DNA of 64,000 nucleotides from Clostridia bacterium (GTDB lineage: Bacteria > Bacillota > Clostridia > Oscillospirales > SIG627), in the NCBI GenBank assembly GCA_017517325.1, contig JAFWZW010000004.1, positions 124,001 through 188,000 of the forward strand, read 5' to 3'. Within the stretch, counting starts at the first letter, position 1. Each line of letters begins with the position of its first letter. This document shows, in pieces, positions 50,164 to 58,969 of this stretch. The notes under the pieces are model-generated. The model did no database searches, was not told where the DNA came from, and saw only the letters and a program-made list of their open reading frames with translations. Position numbers and translations under genes: made by a program.

Positions 50164-50913
50164 TTATGCCGCAGGTGCGGGGGCAGGTGCCGGAATGGTG
50201 CCCGGATCAACGGGGGCGCATTCCGCTTCACCGTGGAACTGCATAGCGGGGGCAACATCTTCCCGGAAGGTGAGAACATTTGCCGCCAGAGGAACGGATT
50301 GGGCAAAGGTAAAGCAGTTCATTTTATCGGAATAAAAATCAATGGGGAGGTAGAGAACGTCGTCCTTTAAAAAGACCTTTTCCTTCAGGCTGACCCGCTG
50401 GCCGTTGATAATGGCGGCGGTGGTATCCAAAAAGAAGGTGGCGTATTCCCCGGATTCGCAGATGAGGAAGGAGCGGGTCTTGTAATCCCCGAATTGGCTG
50501 ATGGCCATATAGGCCTCCAGTTCTGTGACGGGCATATAGACCTTGCCGCCGAAGCTGGATTCCTCTACCGTCAGGGTCTTATCCTCCTGGCGCTCACCCT
50601 CTGTGAAGATCATCAGAGGCATGGCTTCTTCGTTTCCGTCAGGGCGGGTGGCGATGCTGATCCCTACCCAGCACCAGTATAAAATGGCGAAGGCGAGGCC
50701 TACGCGCAGGGAGACCTGAAAGAGATATTTTCTTCGTTCACGGCGGAGCTTCTTCTGCAAAAGGGCGTTTTCTCTTGCGATTCTCGCCCGTTCACGGCGC
50801 CGTGCTTCCAGCCGACGCTTTTCCTCAAGAGAGAGGGGCTTTTTCCCCTGCGCAGGGTTTTGCGCTTTGGGATTTTGCCGCTTTACGCGGTACTGTTCTT
50901 CCTTTTGGGGCAT
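50164..50913 (-). CDS. single-pass membrane protein with copper-amine-oxidase-N-like domain
   Basis: A 249-aa protein. The N-terminal 65 residues are strongly basic and probably coiled (SLEEKRRLEARRRERARIAR). One TM helix is near 67-86 (VSLRVGLAFAILYWCWVGIS). The outside domain contains VYMPVTELEAYM and INGQRVSLKEKVFLKDDVLY, the beta pattern of the CuAO N1-like fold found in Bacillota envelope proteins. A Pro/Ala tail ends the protein. GGAGACG precedes the ATG. It may be an envelope or division-associated factor; this is inference. Confidence 0.7.
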   Translation of the reverse strand: MPQKEEQYRVKRQNPKAQNPAQGKKPLSLEEKRRLEARRRERARIARENALLQKKLRRERRKYLFQVSLRVGLAFAILYWCWVGISIATRPDGNEEAMPLMIFTEGERQEDKTLTVEESSFGGKVYMPVTELEAYMAISQFGDYKTRSFLICESGEYATFFLDTTAAIINGQRVSLKEKVFLKDDVLYLPIDFYSDKMNCFTFAQSVPLAANVLTFREDVAPAMQFHGEAECAPVDPGTIPAPAPAPAA

Positions 50914-50999
50914 TTTCGTCTCCTTTCTCGGTGAGGAATGATTCCTTTAATATTAGTATAGCACAGGGCGAGGCGCTTCGTAAAGTGCAAACGAAAATT

Positions 51000-51956
51000 T
51001 TATTTTTTCAAAGCCGTCAGGGAGGGAACGCTCCCTTCGTAATGTACCGCTTTGACACCGCTTTGCTCCAAGGCGCCTTCCGATGCTTCCTCAAGGGTCA
51101 GGGGTAAGGTAAGGGTCTCCACGTCCTTTCCGTCAAAGGCGGAAGAAAGAAAACGCACCTCTGCGGGGATCACGGGGGCGGGATCGTTTCCGTTGTAGCG
51201 AAGGAGCACCCCTTGCCCTGCGATCACCCACTCCTCGGTGAGGCTCTCCAGCCAAGCCGTCTCGCGGAAGGCGGCGGTGCCTACGGTTTTGATTCCTTGG
51301 GGAAGGGTAAACTGCAGAGCAGTGTTGTTGCAACGCCAGAAGGCAAAGTCACCTACGTGGCAGAGGCTTTGGGGAAGGGAGATCTCTTCCAGTGCGGGCA
51401 GATCTCCAAAGGCCTCGTCGTCAACGGTGTGGATCCCTTCCTCCAGAACTACCTTTTTTAAGGAGCGGCAGCTGTAAAAGGCACCGACGGGAACGGTTCC
51501 TATTCCTGCGGGCAGGGTCACTTCTCCCAGACGAACGCAGTTGGCAAAGGCTTCCTCACCCATAGAACAAAGGCTTGCGGGGAGAGCGATGCCGGTCAGC
51601 TGGGAATGCTCGAAGGCGCGTGCGCCCAGATGCTTCAGCCCACGGGGTAAAACCACGGAGGTGAAGGAGGCGTTTTGGAATACCCCGTCCTCAATGGCGA
51701 CCACGGTGTATTCCCCCATCTTGTCGGGAAGGGCCAGAGAGGAGGCGTTGTAAACCTCGGAGTCTGCCATGGTAATATGGCAGGTGTAATCGTTATAAAG
51801 GGTGTAGAAGATACCGTCTACGTCGGCGGAGCGCACTACCTCCCGATCCTCGGGGGCAACGGTGGGCGGCGTGAAAAGGGGCTCGGGGCTTTCCTTTACA
51901 CAGCCCGTGAGAAGAATGAGGCAGGCGGCCAAAAAAAGAATCAGGCTTTTTTTCAT
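51000..51956 (-). CDS. BspA-type leucine-rich-repeat lipoprotein
   Basis: About 318 aa. The signal peptide and lipobox are LILFLAACLILLTGC, so it is lipid-anchored. About nine LRR_5 repeats follow, for example VVAIEDGVFQNASFTSVVLP, LGARAFEHSQLTGIALPASL and EVTLPAGIGTVPVGAFYSC. BspA-like LRR proteins often bind host matrix or other microbes; that role here is inference. I use the ATG at 51956, which has AAAGGA upstream; the frame opens at 51983. Confidence 0.87.
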   Translation of the reverse strand: MKKSLILFLAACLILLTGCVKESPEPLFTPPTVAPEDREVVRSADVDGIFYTLYNDYTCHITMADSEVYNASSLALPDKMGEYTVVAIEDGVFQNASFTSVVLPRGLKHLGARAFEHSQLTGIALPASLCSMGEEAFANCVRLGEVTLPAGIGTVPVGAFYSCRSLKKVVLEEGIHTVDDEAFGDLPALEEISLPQSLCHVGDFAFWRCNNTALQFTLPQGIKTVGTAAFRETAWLESLTEEWVIAGQGVLLRYNGNDPAPVIPAEVRFLSSAFDGKDVETLTLPLTLEEASEGALEQSGVKAVHYEGSVPSLTALKK

Positions 51957-52029
51957 AGGGAATCCTTTCGTTTCATTTTCCATACTCTATCATAACCCAA
52001 GAAAGGGAAGAAGTAAAGAGAAAAATCAA

Positions 52030-52062
52030 AAGAAACGGGCGGGGTGACCCCGCCCGAAATAA
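52030..52062 (-). terminator. terminator of the MarR-ABC operon
   Basis: CGGGCGGGG, loop, CCCCGCCCG, then a T-rich tract on the minus strand. Confidence 0.88.
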
Positions 52063-52072
52063 ATATTGCTTT

Positions 52073-53890
52073 TTATTGGAACTGACTGCGGTAAAGCTCT
52101 GCGTAAAAGCCGTTTTGCTTCAAAAGCTCCTTGTGACTGCCGGTTTCAATGACGTCACCGTCTTTGACCACCATGATCATATCCGCACCGCGAATGGTGG
52201 AAAGGCGGTGGGCAATGACAAAGCAGGTCTTGCCCTCCATCAGCTTTAGCATCGCTTTTTCGATCTTGATCTCCGTTCGGGTATCCACGTTGCTGGTGGC
52301 TTCGTCCAAGATCAGCATTTTGGCGTGGCTGAGCATACTGCGGGCAATGGTAAGAAGCTGCTTTTGCCCCTTGGAGATGCCGCTACCTCCGTCCTCCAGT
52401 CGGGTATCGTAACCCTTGGGGAGGGAGAGAATGAATTTGTGAATGCCCGCATCCTTGGCGGCCTGCTCGATCTCTTCACGGGTGGCGCTTTCCGCACCGT
52501 AGGCGATGTTCTCCGCCACGGTCCCGCCCATCAGCCAAGTTTCCTGAAGCACCATAGTCCAGGCCTTCCGCAGATCTTCTCTGCGGATCTCGTCAAGGGG
52601 CACTCCGTCTAAAAGGATCCGCCCCTCCTGAGGATCGTAAAAGCGCATCAGAAGGTTTACGATGGTGGTCTTACCGCCGCCTGTGGGACCTACGATGGCA
52701 ACGGTCTTGCCCGCGGGCACCTTCAGGGAAAGATCGTGAATGATGATCTTTTCGGGATCGTAGCCGAAGCGCACGTTTTGAAATTCGATCTCGCCCTTTA
52801 CCTCGTCAAGCACTGCGGCATTGGGTGCATCCGGCCTTTCGGGGTCTTCATCCATCAGGCAGAATACCCGCTCTGCGGCGCTTCTGAGGCTTTGAATGTC
52901 TGCCAATATGTTGGAAAACTCGTTAATGGGTCCGGAGAATCTTCTGCCGTAGAGAATAAAGGAGGAAATATTGCCGAGAGTCATACTTCCCGCCACGAAC
53001 AAACAGGCCCCTGCCACGCTGATAATGGAAATGGAAAGGTTGTTGATGAAGTTGACGGAAGGACCCATACTGGCTGCCTGATAATCTGCGGCGAAGGTGG
53101 CATCGGAGGCATCCTCGTTGCAATCGTCGTAGCGCTTTGAAAATACTGCTTCCTTGCCGTAGGCTTTGATGGTTCCTGAGCCTGAAAGGATCTCCTCTGT
53201 AAAGCCGCTGAGGCGCCCCAATTCCGCACTGCGTTTTCGGAACAGAGGTCTTACAAGCTTTGAGCGCCGAACGGTAACGAAAACGGAAAGGGGCAGGGTC
53301 ACCAGAAACACCAGCAGCATCTGCCAGGAGATGGTGAGCATCATAATAAAGGCGCCGCTTACGGTGATCAGAGAGGTGAAGATCTGCAGAAGATCTCCCG
53401 TAAGGGAGGTGTTGATGGTATCGATATCGTAGGAGAGGCGGCTGATCACATCGCCTGCCTGAAGCTTATCAAAATACCCTACGGGCAGGGTCAGAAGCTT
53501 ATCGTATACCTCCTTGCGCAGTCTTCTGGTGATCTTCTGGGAATACTTCGTCATCACCACCGAAAGGGTATAGGATAAAACGGCGGAGGCGAGATAACAA
53601 AGGATCATCAAAAAACAGTAATGGAATACCGCTTCAAAGTTTACGTTTGAAAGGCCCGTGGCCGTGTCGAAATCAATGGCGTCAATGGCCTTGCCCGAAA
53701 GATCGGGACCCACCAGCGCCAGAACGTTGGAGGTGAAAACCAAAAGGAGGGAAAGGACCAAAAGCCAGCCGAAGCGGAAGAGATATTTTCCCAAGCGAAG
53801 AAAAACGTTGGGGCCTTCGTAGTGAACGTGGGCGTGCTCCTTTGCACGGTAACGATCGTCACGCCGCATACCGCCGAATTTGCCGTTCAT
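52073..53890 (-). CDS. ABC transporter, fused permease-ATPase (second half of heterodimer)
   Basis: A 605-aa exporter half. It has a TM domain with six helices (about 30-330), Walker A VGPTGGGKTTIV, Q-loop QETWLMGG, signature SGISKGQKQL (a variant of LSGGQ) and Walker B MLILDEATSNVD. The N-terminus (MNGKFGGMRRDDRYRAKEHA) is an extended cytoplasmic tail. The non-canonical signature suggests one degenerate ATP site, as in BmrCD/LmrCD-type heterodimers. Its ATG overlaps the partner stop codon by four bases. Probably drug or peptide export. Confidence 0.93.
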   Translation of the reverse strand: MNGKFGGMRRDDRYRAKEHAHVHYEGPNVFLRLGKYLFRFGWLLVLSLLLVFTSNVLALVGPDLSGKAIDAIDFDTATGLSNVNFEAVFHYCFLMILCYLASAVLSYTLSVVMTKYSQKITRRLRKEVYDKLLTLPVGYFDKLQAGDVISRLSYDIDTINTSLTGDLLQIFTSLITVSGAFIMMLTISWQMLLVFLVTLPLSVFVTVRRSKLVRPLFRKRSAELGRLSGFTEEILSGSGTIKAYGKEAVFSKRYDDCNEDASDATFAADYQAASMGPSVNFINNLSISIISVAGACLFVAGSMTLGNISSFILYGRRFSGPINEFSNILADIQSLRSAAERVFCLMDEDPERPDAPNAAVLDEVKGEIEFQNVRFGYDPEKIIIHDLSLKVPAGKTVAIVGPTGGGKTTIVNLLMRFYDPQEGRILLDGVPLDEIRREDLRKAWTMVLQETWLMGGTVAENIAYGAESATREEIEQAAKDAGIHKFILSLPKGYDTRLEDGGSGISKGQKQLLTIARSMLSHAKMLILDEATSNVDTRTEIKIEKAMLKLMEGKTCFVIAHRLSTIRGADMIMVVKDGDVIETGSHKELLKQNGFYAELYRSQFQ

Positions 53891-55608
53891 GCCATCACCT
53901 CCCCCATCTGTGAATGGGCGATCTCCCCGTAAACGGGGCAGTTCTCCATCAGTTCGGTATCGGTGCCCTTGCCCACTACCTCGCCGTGCTCCAGAACCAG
54001 GATCAGATCAGCGTGGCGAATGGAGCTGATGCGCTGTGCCACCAGAATGCAGGTGGCATCGCCGTGCTCTTCGCGAATGGCGCGGCGCAGGGCGGCGTCG
54101 GTCTTATAGTCCAGCGCAGAGGAGGCGTCGTCCAGGATCAGGATCTCAGGATTTCCCGCCAATGCGCGGGAGATGAGAATGCGCTGGCGCTGTCCGCCGG
54201 AAAGATTGGCGCCTGCGGTGGCAAGGTCGTATTCCAAGCCGGATTTCTCAAGGATAAAGGAATCCGCCTGGGCGCTGACGGTGGCGCGCTCCAAGGCTTC
54301 ATCGGAAAGGGCTCTGCCAAAGAGAATGTTTTCCTTCAGGGTATCGGCCATGAGAAAATCGTTCTGGAAGACTACGCCGAATTTTGCCTTCAACTCTGCC
54401 CGTGGGATGGTGCGAAGGTCTCTGCCTTCCAGCAGAATGGTGCCCTCATCAGGGTCGTAAAAGCGCAGGAGCAGCTGGATCAGCGTGGTCTTGCCCGCAC
54501 CGGTGCCACCGATGATGCCGAGGGTCTGTCCTTTTTCCAAAGTGAAGGAAAGGTGCTCCAAAGCGGGCACGTTTTTGTTATAGGAAAAGGTAACGTCACG
54601 AAATTCCAGATAAGGAGCCTTTTCGGCGGGGGCTTCTTCGGTCAGAACGGGAAGATCCTCACCCAGAGCAAAGACCTCACTGATACGCTCTGCACTGGCG
54701 GCGCCCTTGGTGCAGATGGTGAAAATGCGCGTCAGGATCAGGGTGGCGTTCAGAATAATGGAAAAATAAGACATAAAGGAGATGATCTGCCCGGGGGTGG
54801 TAAAGCCCCGATGTACCCGCCAGGCGCCCAGCGCTACCACGGCGGTCATACCTAAATTCAAAAATACGTTGATCACGGGGCGGGTCACGGACATGGTGAT
54901 GTTGGCAGTCTCTTCACTGTGGCTGAGGGTTTGGTTGATGGTTCCAAAGGCTTCCCTTTCGTAAGGGATCTTGGAGAGGGCCTTGATCACGCGGATGCCC
55001 GTGAAGGTATCGCGCAGCTTTTCCACCATAGCATCCACGCGGTTTTGCTTATCCTTGAACAGGCGAACGCCCTTTCGGGATACGAAGGTGACCACCCAGG
55101 CAAGCAGGGGGAGAAGTACCACAAAGGAGAGGGACAGCACCGGCTCGATGGAAAGAGTCACCACGATGCCGCCGATGAGAAGAATGGGTGCCCGAAGCCC
55201 GGCGCGAAGCACCACGTTAAGCATAGAATGAACGGCGTAGGCATCGCTGGACATTCTGGATACCAGCGAGGGAACGGTGAGCTTATCGGTCTGGGATGCG
55301 GAAAGGGAAAGGATCTTTCGAAACAGATCGCTGCGAATGTTTTTGATCACGTCGCGGGCGAAGCGGGAGGTGCGGCGGTTTGCCACCACGTTCCCCACCA
55401 AAGCAATGACGGCGCACAGGATCATCAGGCTTCCCCAAAGGAAGACGCCCCTCAGATTATCCTTGGTGCAATGGGGCACCACTTCGTCTAAAATGTAACC
55501 TAAAAGGTAGGGAATGAACAGATCCATCACGGTGCCTACCGTTTTGATCACGAGGGTGATAAAGGTATAAAAGGCGTAGGGCTTGCAGTAAGAAAAAACG
55601 GTTTTCAT
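53887..55608 (-). CDS. ABC transporter, fused permease-ATPase (first half of heterodimer)
   Basis: A 573-aa exporter half: six TM helices, Walker A GGTGAGKTTLIQ, a canonical signature in ANLSGGQRQRILIS and Walker B ILILDDASSALD, where the residue after Walker B Asp is Asp rather than the catalytic Glu. The pairing of a D-variant here with an intact site in the other half is typical of asymmetric heterodimers. The start is ATG 55608 (MKTVFSYCKPY), overlapping the marR stop codon by four bases (ATGA). Confidence 0.93.
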   Translation of the reverse strand: MKTVFSYCKPYAFYTFITLVIKTVGTVMDLFIPYLLGYILDEVVPHCTKDNLRGVFLWGSLMILCAVIALVGNVVANRRTSRFARDVIKNIRSDLFRKILSLSASQTDKLTVPSLVSRMSSDAYAVHSMLNVVLRAGLRAPILLIGGIVVTLSIEPVLSLSFVVLLPLLAWVVTFVSRKGVRLFKDKQNRVDAMVEKLRDTFTGIRVIKALSKIPYEREAFGTINQTLSHSEETANITMSVTRPVINVFLNLGMTAVVALGAWRVHRGFTTPGQIISFMSYFSIILNATLILTRIFTICTKGAASAERISEVFALGEDLPVLTEEAPAEKAPYLEFRDVTFSYNKNVPALEHLSFTLEKGQTLGIIGGTGAGKTTLIQLLLRFYDPDEGTILLEGRDLRTIPRAELKAKFGVVFQNDFLMADTLKENILFGRALSDEALERATVSAQADSFILEKSGLEYDLATAGANLSGGQRQRILISRALAGNPEILILDDASSALDYKTDAALRRAIREEHGDATCILVAQRISSIRHADLILVLEHGEVVGKGTDTELMENCPVYGEIAHSQMGEVMA

Positions 55609-56030
55609 TTTTCTCGGATCGCCTCCTTTGCCTTTTTGCAGATCTTTTGGCAAAGCTCGTCAAGAAGGACTCGTTCTTCAGGGGTAAGCTCTGCCGTGAT
55701 GATGGAAAAGTATTCTCTGCTGGTTTCTAAAATGGCGGGTAGCAGAGCCTCGCCCGCCGAGGTGGCGAAAACCTGCATGCTCCGCTTATCCCGAGGGCTT
55801 CTTTCCTGCCGCACCAGTCCCGCTTTCTCCAAGGCGGCTACCTGCCTTGAAACGCTGGATTTGTTAAACACCAGCTTTTCTGCCAGCTCATCCTGACTGA
55901 TGCCGGGTTGTTGAATGATGGCCCGCAGGTACAGGCTTTGGTTGCCTGCCAAGCCGAATTGACCCAGCCGCTGTTCCTTAAATAAGGTGTAAGCGCGGAC
56001 CGTTTGGCTGATGGAACGCATAATGCCCAT
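55605..56030 (-). CDS. MarR-family regulator of the ABC exporter
   Basis: A 141-aa winged-helix regulator with the HTH ISQDELAEKLVFNKSSVSRQ and wing QERSPRDKRSMQVFATSAGE. The start is ATG 56030 with AAAGGAG upstream; the frame is open to 56087 through the promoter. It is the first gene of the operon, and its two candidate operators lie over the start site, so it most likely represses the exporter until a ligand releases it. Confidence 0.92.
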   Translation of the reverse strand: MGIMRSISQTVRAYTLFKEQRLGQFGLAGNQSLYLRAIIQQPGISQDELAEKLVFNKSSVSRQVAALEKAGLVRQERSPRDKRSMQVFATSAGEALLPAILETSREYFSIITAELTPEERVLLDELCQKICKKAKEAIREK

Positions 56031-56056
56031 AGCAAAACTCCTTTCATCTTCAAATC

Positions 56057-56115
56057 GTTGCAATTGCAACCGTTGCTTTTGCAACAATTTTACATAGGCG
56101 TTTTCTATCTGTCAA
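56057..56115 (-). promoter_or_regulatory. marR promoter with two palindromic operators
   Basis: On the minus strand TTGACA (56115-56110), 17-bp spacer, TAAAAT (56092-56087). Just downstream are the perfect palindrome GTTGCAATTGCAAC (56057-56070) and the related GTTGCTTTTGCAAC (56072-56085), 15 bp apart centre to centre. The second covers the likely start site. Confidence 0.85.
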
Positions 56116-56173
56116 GTGTTTTTGGAATAAAACTGCGGAAAACAGCGCAAAAAAAGAAATAATCGGCAAAAAG

Positions 56174-56202
56174 TTGACAAAATGTGAACGGTTTGGTAAA
56201 AT
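56174..56202 (+). promoter_or_regulatory. promoter of the nhaC-like gene
   Basis: TTGACA at 56174-56179, 17-bp spacer, TAAAAT at 56197-56202. Confidence 0.85.
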
Positions 56203-56237
56203 GGTTCATCTATTCTATTTAACTTGGAGGATTTATT

Positions 56238-58205
56238 ATGCTGAGACCCAAGAAGCTTCTGGTCTGTCTTCTGGTTTTCGTGCTCCTTACCTCTCTGCTG
56301 GGGCTTTCCGTTTATGCAGAAGGGGAGACCGTTACCGCTGAAGATGAGACCGGCGTAACCGAAACCGTGACCGCCGAGCCTTCCGAAGAGGAAGAGCTTG
56401 ACGAGTCGGAGGGTGAAGAAGAGCTTGACGAGTCGGAGGGTGAAGAAGAGGGAAGCGGTGCTCCCTCGGCAAATACCAACTCCCCCTTTTCCGTCGGCGA
56501 CGAGGAATACAACCTGGGCGGAACTCTGGTCCGTACCGAAATGACCAAGACCGACGAATACGAATCGGCTTCCAACTACCTTGATAACTATGAAGACAAT
56601 ATGCAGGGCGACCCTGATTTTGACGCCCACGCCAAAAAGGCCATCGAGTTGGTGCGTGAGAGCGTTCCCGCTTACGCAACCTTCTGGTCTCTGCTCCCCG
56701 CCGTCATCGCCATTGCTCTGGCGCTGATCACCAAAGAGGTATATTCCTCTCTGTTCGTGGGTATTTTGGCAGGCGGTGCCATTTACGCAGGCTTCAATTT
56801 TGAAACCACCGTGACCCACGTATTCAGCGATGGCTTCGTAGCCAGCGCCGCAGATTCCTACAATATGGGTATTCTGGTGTTCCTCGTTATGCTGGGCGCG
56901 CTGGTTGCCATGATGAACAAGGCAGGCGGTTCCGCCGCCTTCGGCAGATGGGCCGCAAAGCACATCAAGTCCCGCGTGGGTGCGCAGCTCGCTACCATCG
57001 TTTTAGGCTGCCTGATCTTTATCGACGACTATTTCAACTGTCTCACCGTGGGCTCCGTTATGCGTCCCGTTACCGATAAGAACAAGATCTCCCGTGCAAA
57101 GCTGGCATATTTGATCGATGCCACCGCCGCACCGGTTTGTATCATCGCTCCCATCTCCTCCTGGGCAGCCGCCGTAGCAGGCTTTGCACAGGGCGAGGGT
57201 CCTATGAGCGGTATCTCTCTGTTCGTTCGTGCCATTCCCTTTAACTTCTACGCTATTCTCACCATCGTGATGATGCTGATGCTTACCTTTACCCGCTTTG
57301 ACTACGGCCCCATGGTGAAGCACGAAAAGAACGCCGTGGAAAAGGGCGATCTGTTCACCTTCGGCGGCGAGGAATTTCTCTCCTCCACGGATGATGAAGC
57401 AAAGGCCAACCCCAAGGGCACCGTGTTTGACCTGGTGATTCCCGTGGTGTTCCTGATCTTTGCCTGCGTCATCGGTATGGTCTACTCCGGCGGTTACTTT
57501 ACCGACGGTGCCGAAGGCCACGGCAACTTCGTCATCGCTTTCTCCAATTCCGATGCTTCCGTCGGTCTGGTGTATGGCTCCTTTATTACCGTGATCTTTG
57601 CGGTGATCTACTTCCTTTGCAGAAGAGTGCTTTCCTTTAAGTCCATTATGGAATCCGTTCCCGAGGGCTTCAAGGCAATGGTACCCGCTATTATGATCCT
57701 GGTTTGTGCTTGGACCCTGAAGGCTATGACCGATTCTCTCGGTGCCAAGATCTTCATTTCGGGTCTTGTAAAAGGCAGTGCCGCCGGCTTCCAGGCATTC
57801 CTGCCCGCTATCATCTTCCTCATTGCAGTGGGTCTCTCTTTTGCTACCGGTACTTCCTGGGGCACCTTCGGTATTCTCATCCCCATCGTGCTCTCCGTCT
57901 TCGGCGGTGTTGACGGCAACCTGACCATCGTTGCCATTTCCGCTTGTATGGCCGGCGCCGTTTGCGGCGACCATTGCAGCCCCATTTCCGATACCACCAT
58001 TATGGCCTCCGCAGGAAGCCAGTCCAATCACCTGAACCACGTTTCCACCCAGCTTCCCTATGCACTCACCGTTGCGGCCGTTTCCTTCGTAACGTACGTC
58101 ATCGCAGGCTTCGTTCCCAACGCCTGGATCGCGCTGCCCGTGGGCATCGTGCTGATGGTAGGAACCCTTCTTGTGATCCGCCGCTTTGCAGTCAAGAGCA
58201 AATAA
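56238..58205 (+). CDS. NhaC-family Na+/H+ antiporter with N-terminal secreted acidic extension
   Basis: A 655-aa protein. From about residue 150 to the end it is a polytopic antiporter of the NhaC superfamily with GILVFLVMLGALVAMMN, FIDDYFNCLTVGSVMRPVTD and GDHCSPISDTTIMAS signatures. Upstream it has a signal-like peptide (KKLLVCLLVFVLLTSLLGLS) and about 120 mostly extracellular residues. This part includes two copies of EEELDESEG from a 24-bp tandem duplication. It would exchange Na+ for H+ across the membrane. The extension is unusual for the family. Confidence 0.88.
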   Translation: MLRPKKLLVCLLVFVLLTSLLGLSVYAEGETVTAEDETGVTETVTAEPSEEEELDESEGEEELDESEGEEEGSGAPSANTNSPFSVGDEEYNLGGTLVRTEMTKTDEYESASNYLDNYEDNMQGDPDFDAHAKKAIELVRESVPAYATFWSLLPAVIAIALALITKEVYSSLFVGILAGGAIYAGFNFETTVTHVFSDGFVASAADSYNMGILVFLVMLGALVAMMNKAGGSAAFGRWAAKHIKSRVGAQLATIVLGCLIFIDDYFNCLTVGSVMRPVTDKNKISRAKLAYLIDATAAPVCIIAPISSWAAAVAGFAQGEGPMSGISLFVRAIPFNFYAILTIVMMLMLTFTRFDYGPMVKHEKNAVEKGDLFTFGGEEFLSSTDDEAKANPKGTVFDLVIPVVFLIFACVIGMVYSGGYFTDGAEGHGNFVIAFSNSDASVGLVYGSFITVIFAVIYFLCRRVLSFKSIMESVPEGFKAMVPAIMILVCAWTLKAMTDSLGAKIFISGLVKGSAAGFQAFLPAIIFLIAVGLSFATGTSWGTFGILIPIVLSVFGGVDGNLTIVAISACMAGAVCGDHCSPISDTTIMASAGSQSNHLNHVSTQLPYALTVAAVSFVTYVIAGFVPNAWIALPVGIVLMVGTLLVIRRFAVKSK

Positions 58206-58218
58206 AGCTTGTTTTTCC

Positions 58219-58252
58219 ACCCGCCGATCTTTGGATCGGCGGGTATTTTTTT
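58219..58252 (+). terminator. intrinsic terminator of the nhaC-like gene
   Basis: ACCCGCCGATC, loop TTTG, GATCGGCGGGT, then a T run. Confidence 0.92.
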
Positions 58253-58253
58253 G

Positions 58254-58282
58254 TTGACGGCATTGGGCGCCCGTGGTACAAT
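58254..58282 (+). promoter_or_regulatory. dut promoter
   Basis: TTGACG at 58254-58259, 17-bp spacer, TACAAT at 58277-58282. Confidence 0.75.
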
Positions 58283-58312
58283 GAAGATAGCAAAATGCAA
58301 AGGAGAAAGCCT

Positions 58313-58750
58313 ATGAAAATTAAAGTAAAAAGACTGTTCCCCGAAGCCAAGCTTCCCACCTACGGCTCGGATTCTGCCGTTGGTGCGGATCTGTATGCCG
58401 CAGAGCCGGAAGGGGTGGAGATCGCCCCCGGTGAAACGGTGTTGATCCATACGGGTATTGCCTTGGAGATCCCTCAAGGCTACGGCGGTTTTTTGTATGC
58501 CAGAAGCGGCCTTGCTACCAAAAAAGGTCTGGCTCCTGCCAATAAGGTGGGGGTGATCGACCCGGATTATCGGGGTGAAGTGATGGTGGCTCTTTACAAT
58601 CAATCCTCCGAGGTGCGCTGCGTAGAGCCGGGGGAGCGGATCGCACAGCTGGTGATCGCGCCCTTTGTTCGCGGGGAATTTTCGCTTTCGGAAGAGCTGG
58701 GCGAAACAGCCCGTGGTGCAGGTGGCTTCGGCAGTACGGGGACCCGTTGA
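58313..58750 (+). CDS. dut: deoxyuridine 5'-triphosphate nucleotidohydrolase
   Basis: A 145-aa trimeric dUTPase that keeps dUTP out of DNA and makes dUMP. All five motifs are visible: AVGADLYA, ARSGLATKKG, NKVGVIDPDYRGEV, PGERIAQLVI and RGAGGFGSTG. AAAGGAG precedes the ATG at 58313. A longer open frame upstream is a shadow of the antiporter. It is a lone gene. Confidence 0.96.
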   Translation: MKIKVKRLFPEAKLPTYGSDSAVGADLYAAEPEGVEIAPGETVLIHTGIALEIPQGYGGFLYARSGLATKKGLAPANKVGVIDPDYRGEVMVALYNQSSEVRCVEPGERIAQLVIAPFVRGEFSLSEELGETARGAGGFGSTGTR

Positions 58751-58883
58751 ACCGGCAGAGCCCACACCTTCGCAAGGTGGACAATTTATGAACGAAATAT
58801 TTGTTCTTTTTCAACAAACTGTTATTTTTGCTTTTAAGAAATTGGAGATTTTTTGCACAAAAGGCTCGTTTTGAAAAAAACTA

Positions 58884-58912
58884 TTGTCAACTTGACCTTT
58901 TTGTGATAAAAT
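58884..58912 (+). promoter_or_regulatory. promoter of solute-binding lipoprotein 1
   Basis: TTGTCA at 58884-58889, 17-bp spacer, TAAAAT at 58907-58912. The 219-bp gap after dut holds nothing else clear. Confidence 0.6.
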
Positions 58913-58969
58913 AATGTAACCCTAAAATAGGGGAAAATCAAAAATATTATGTAAGGAGATGCACAAAAA

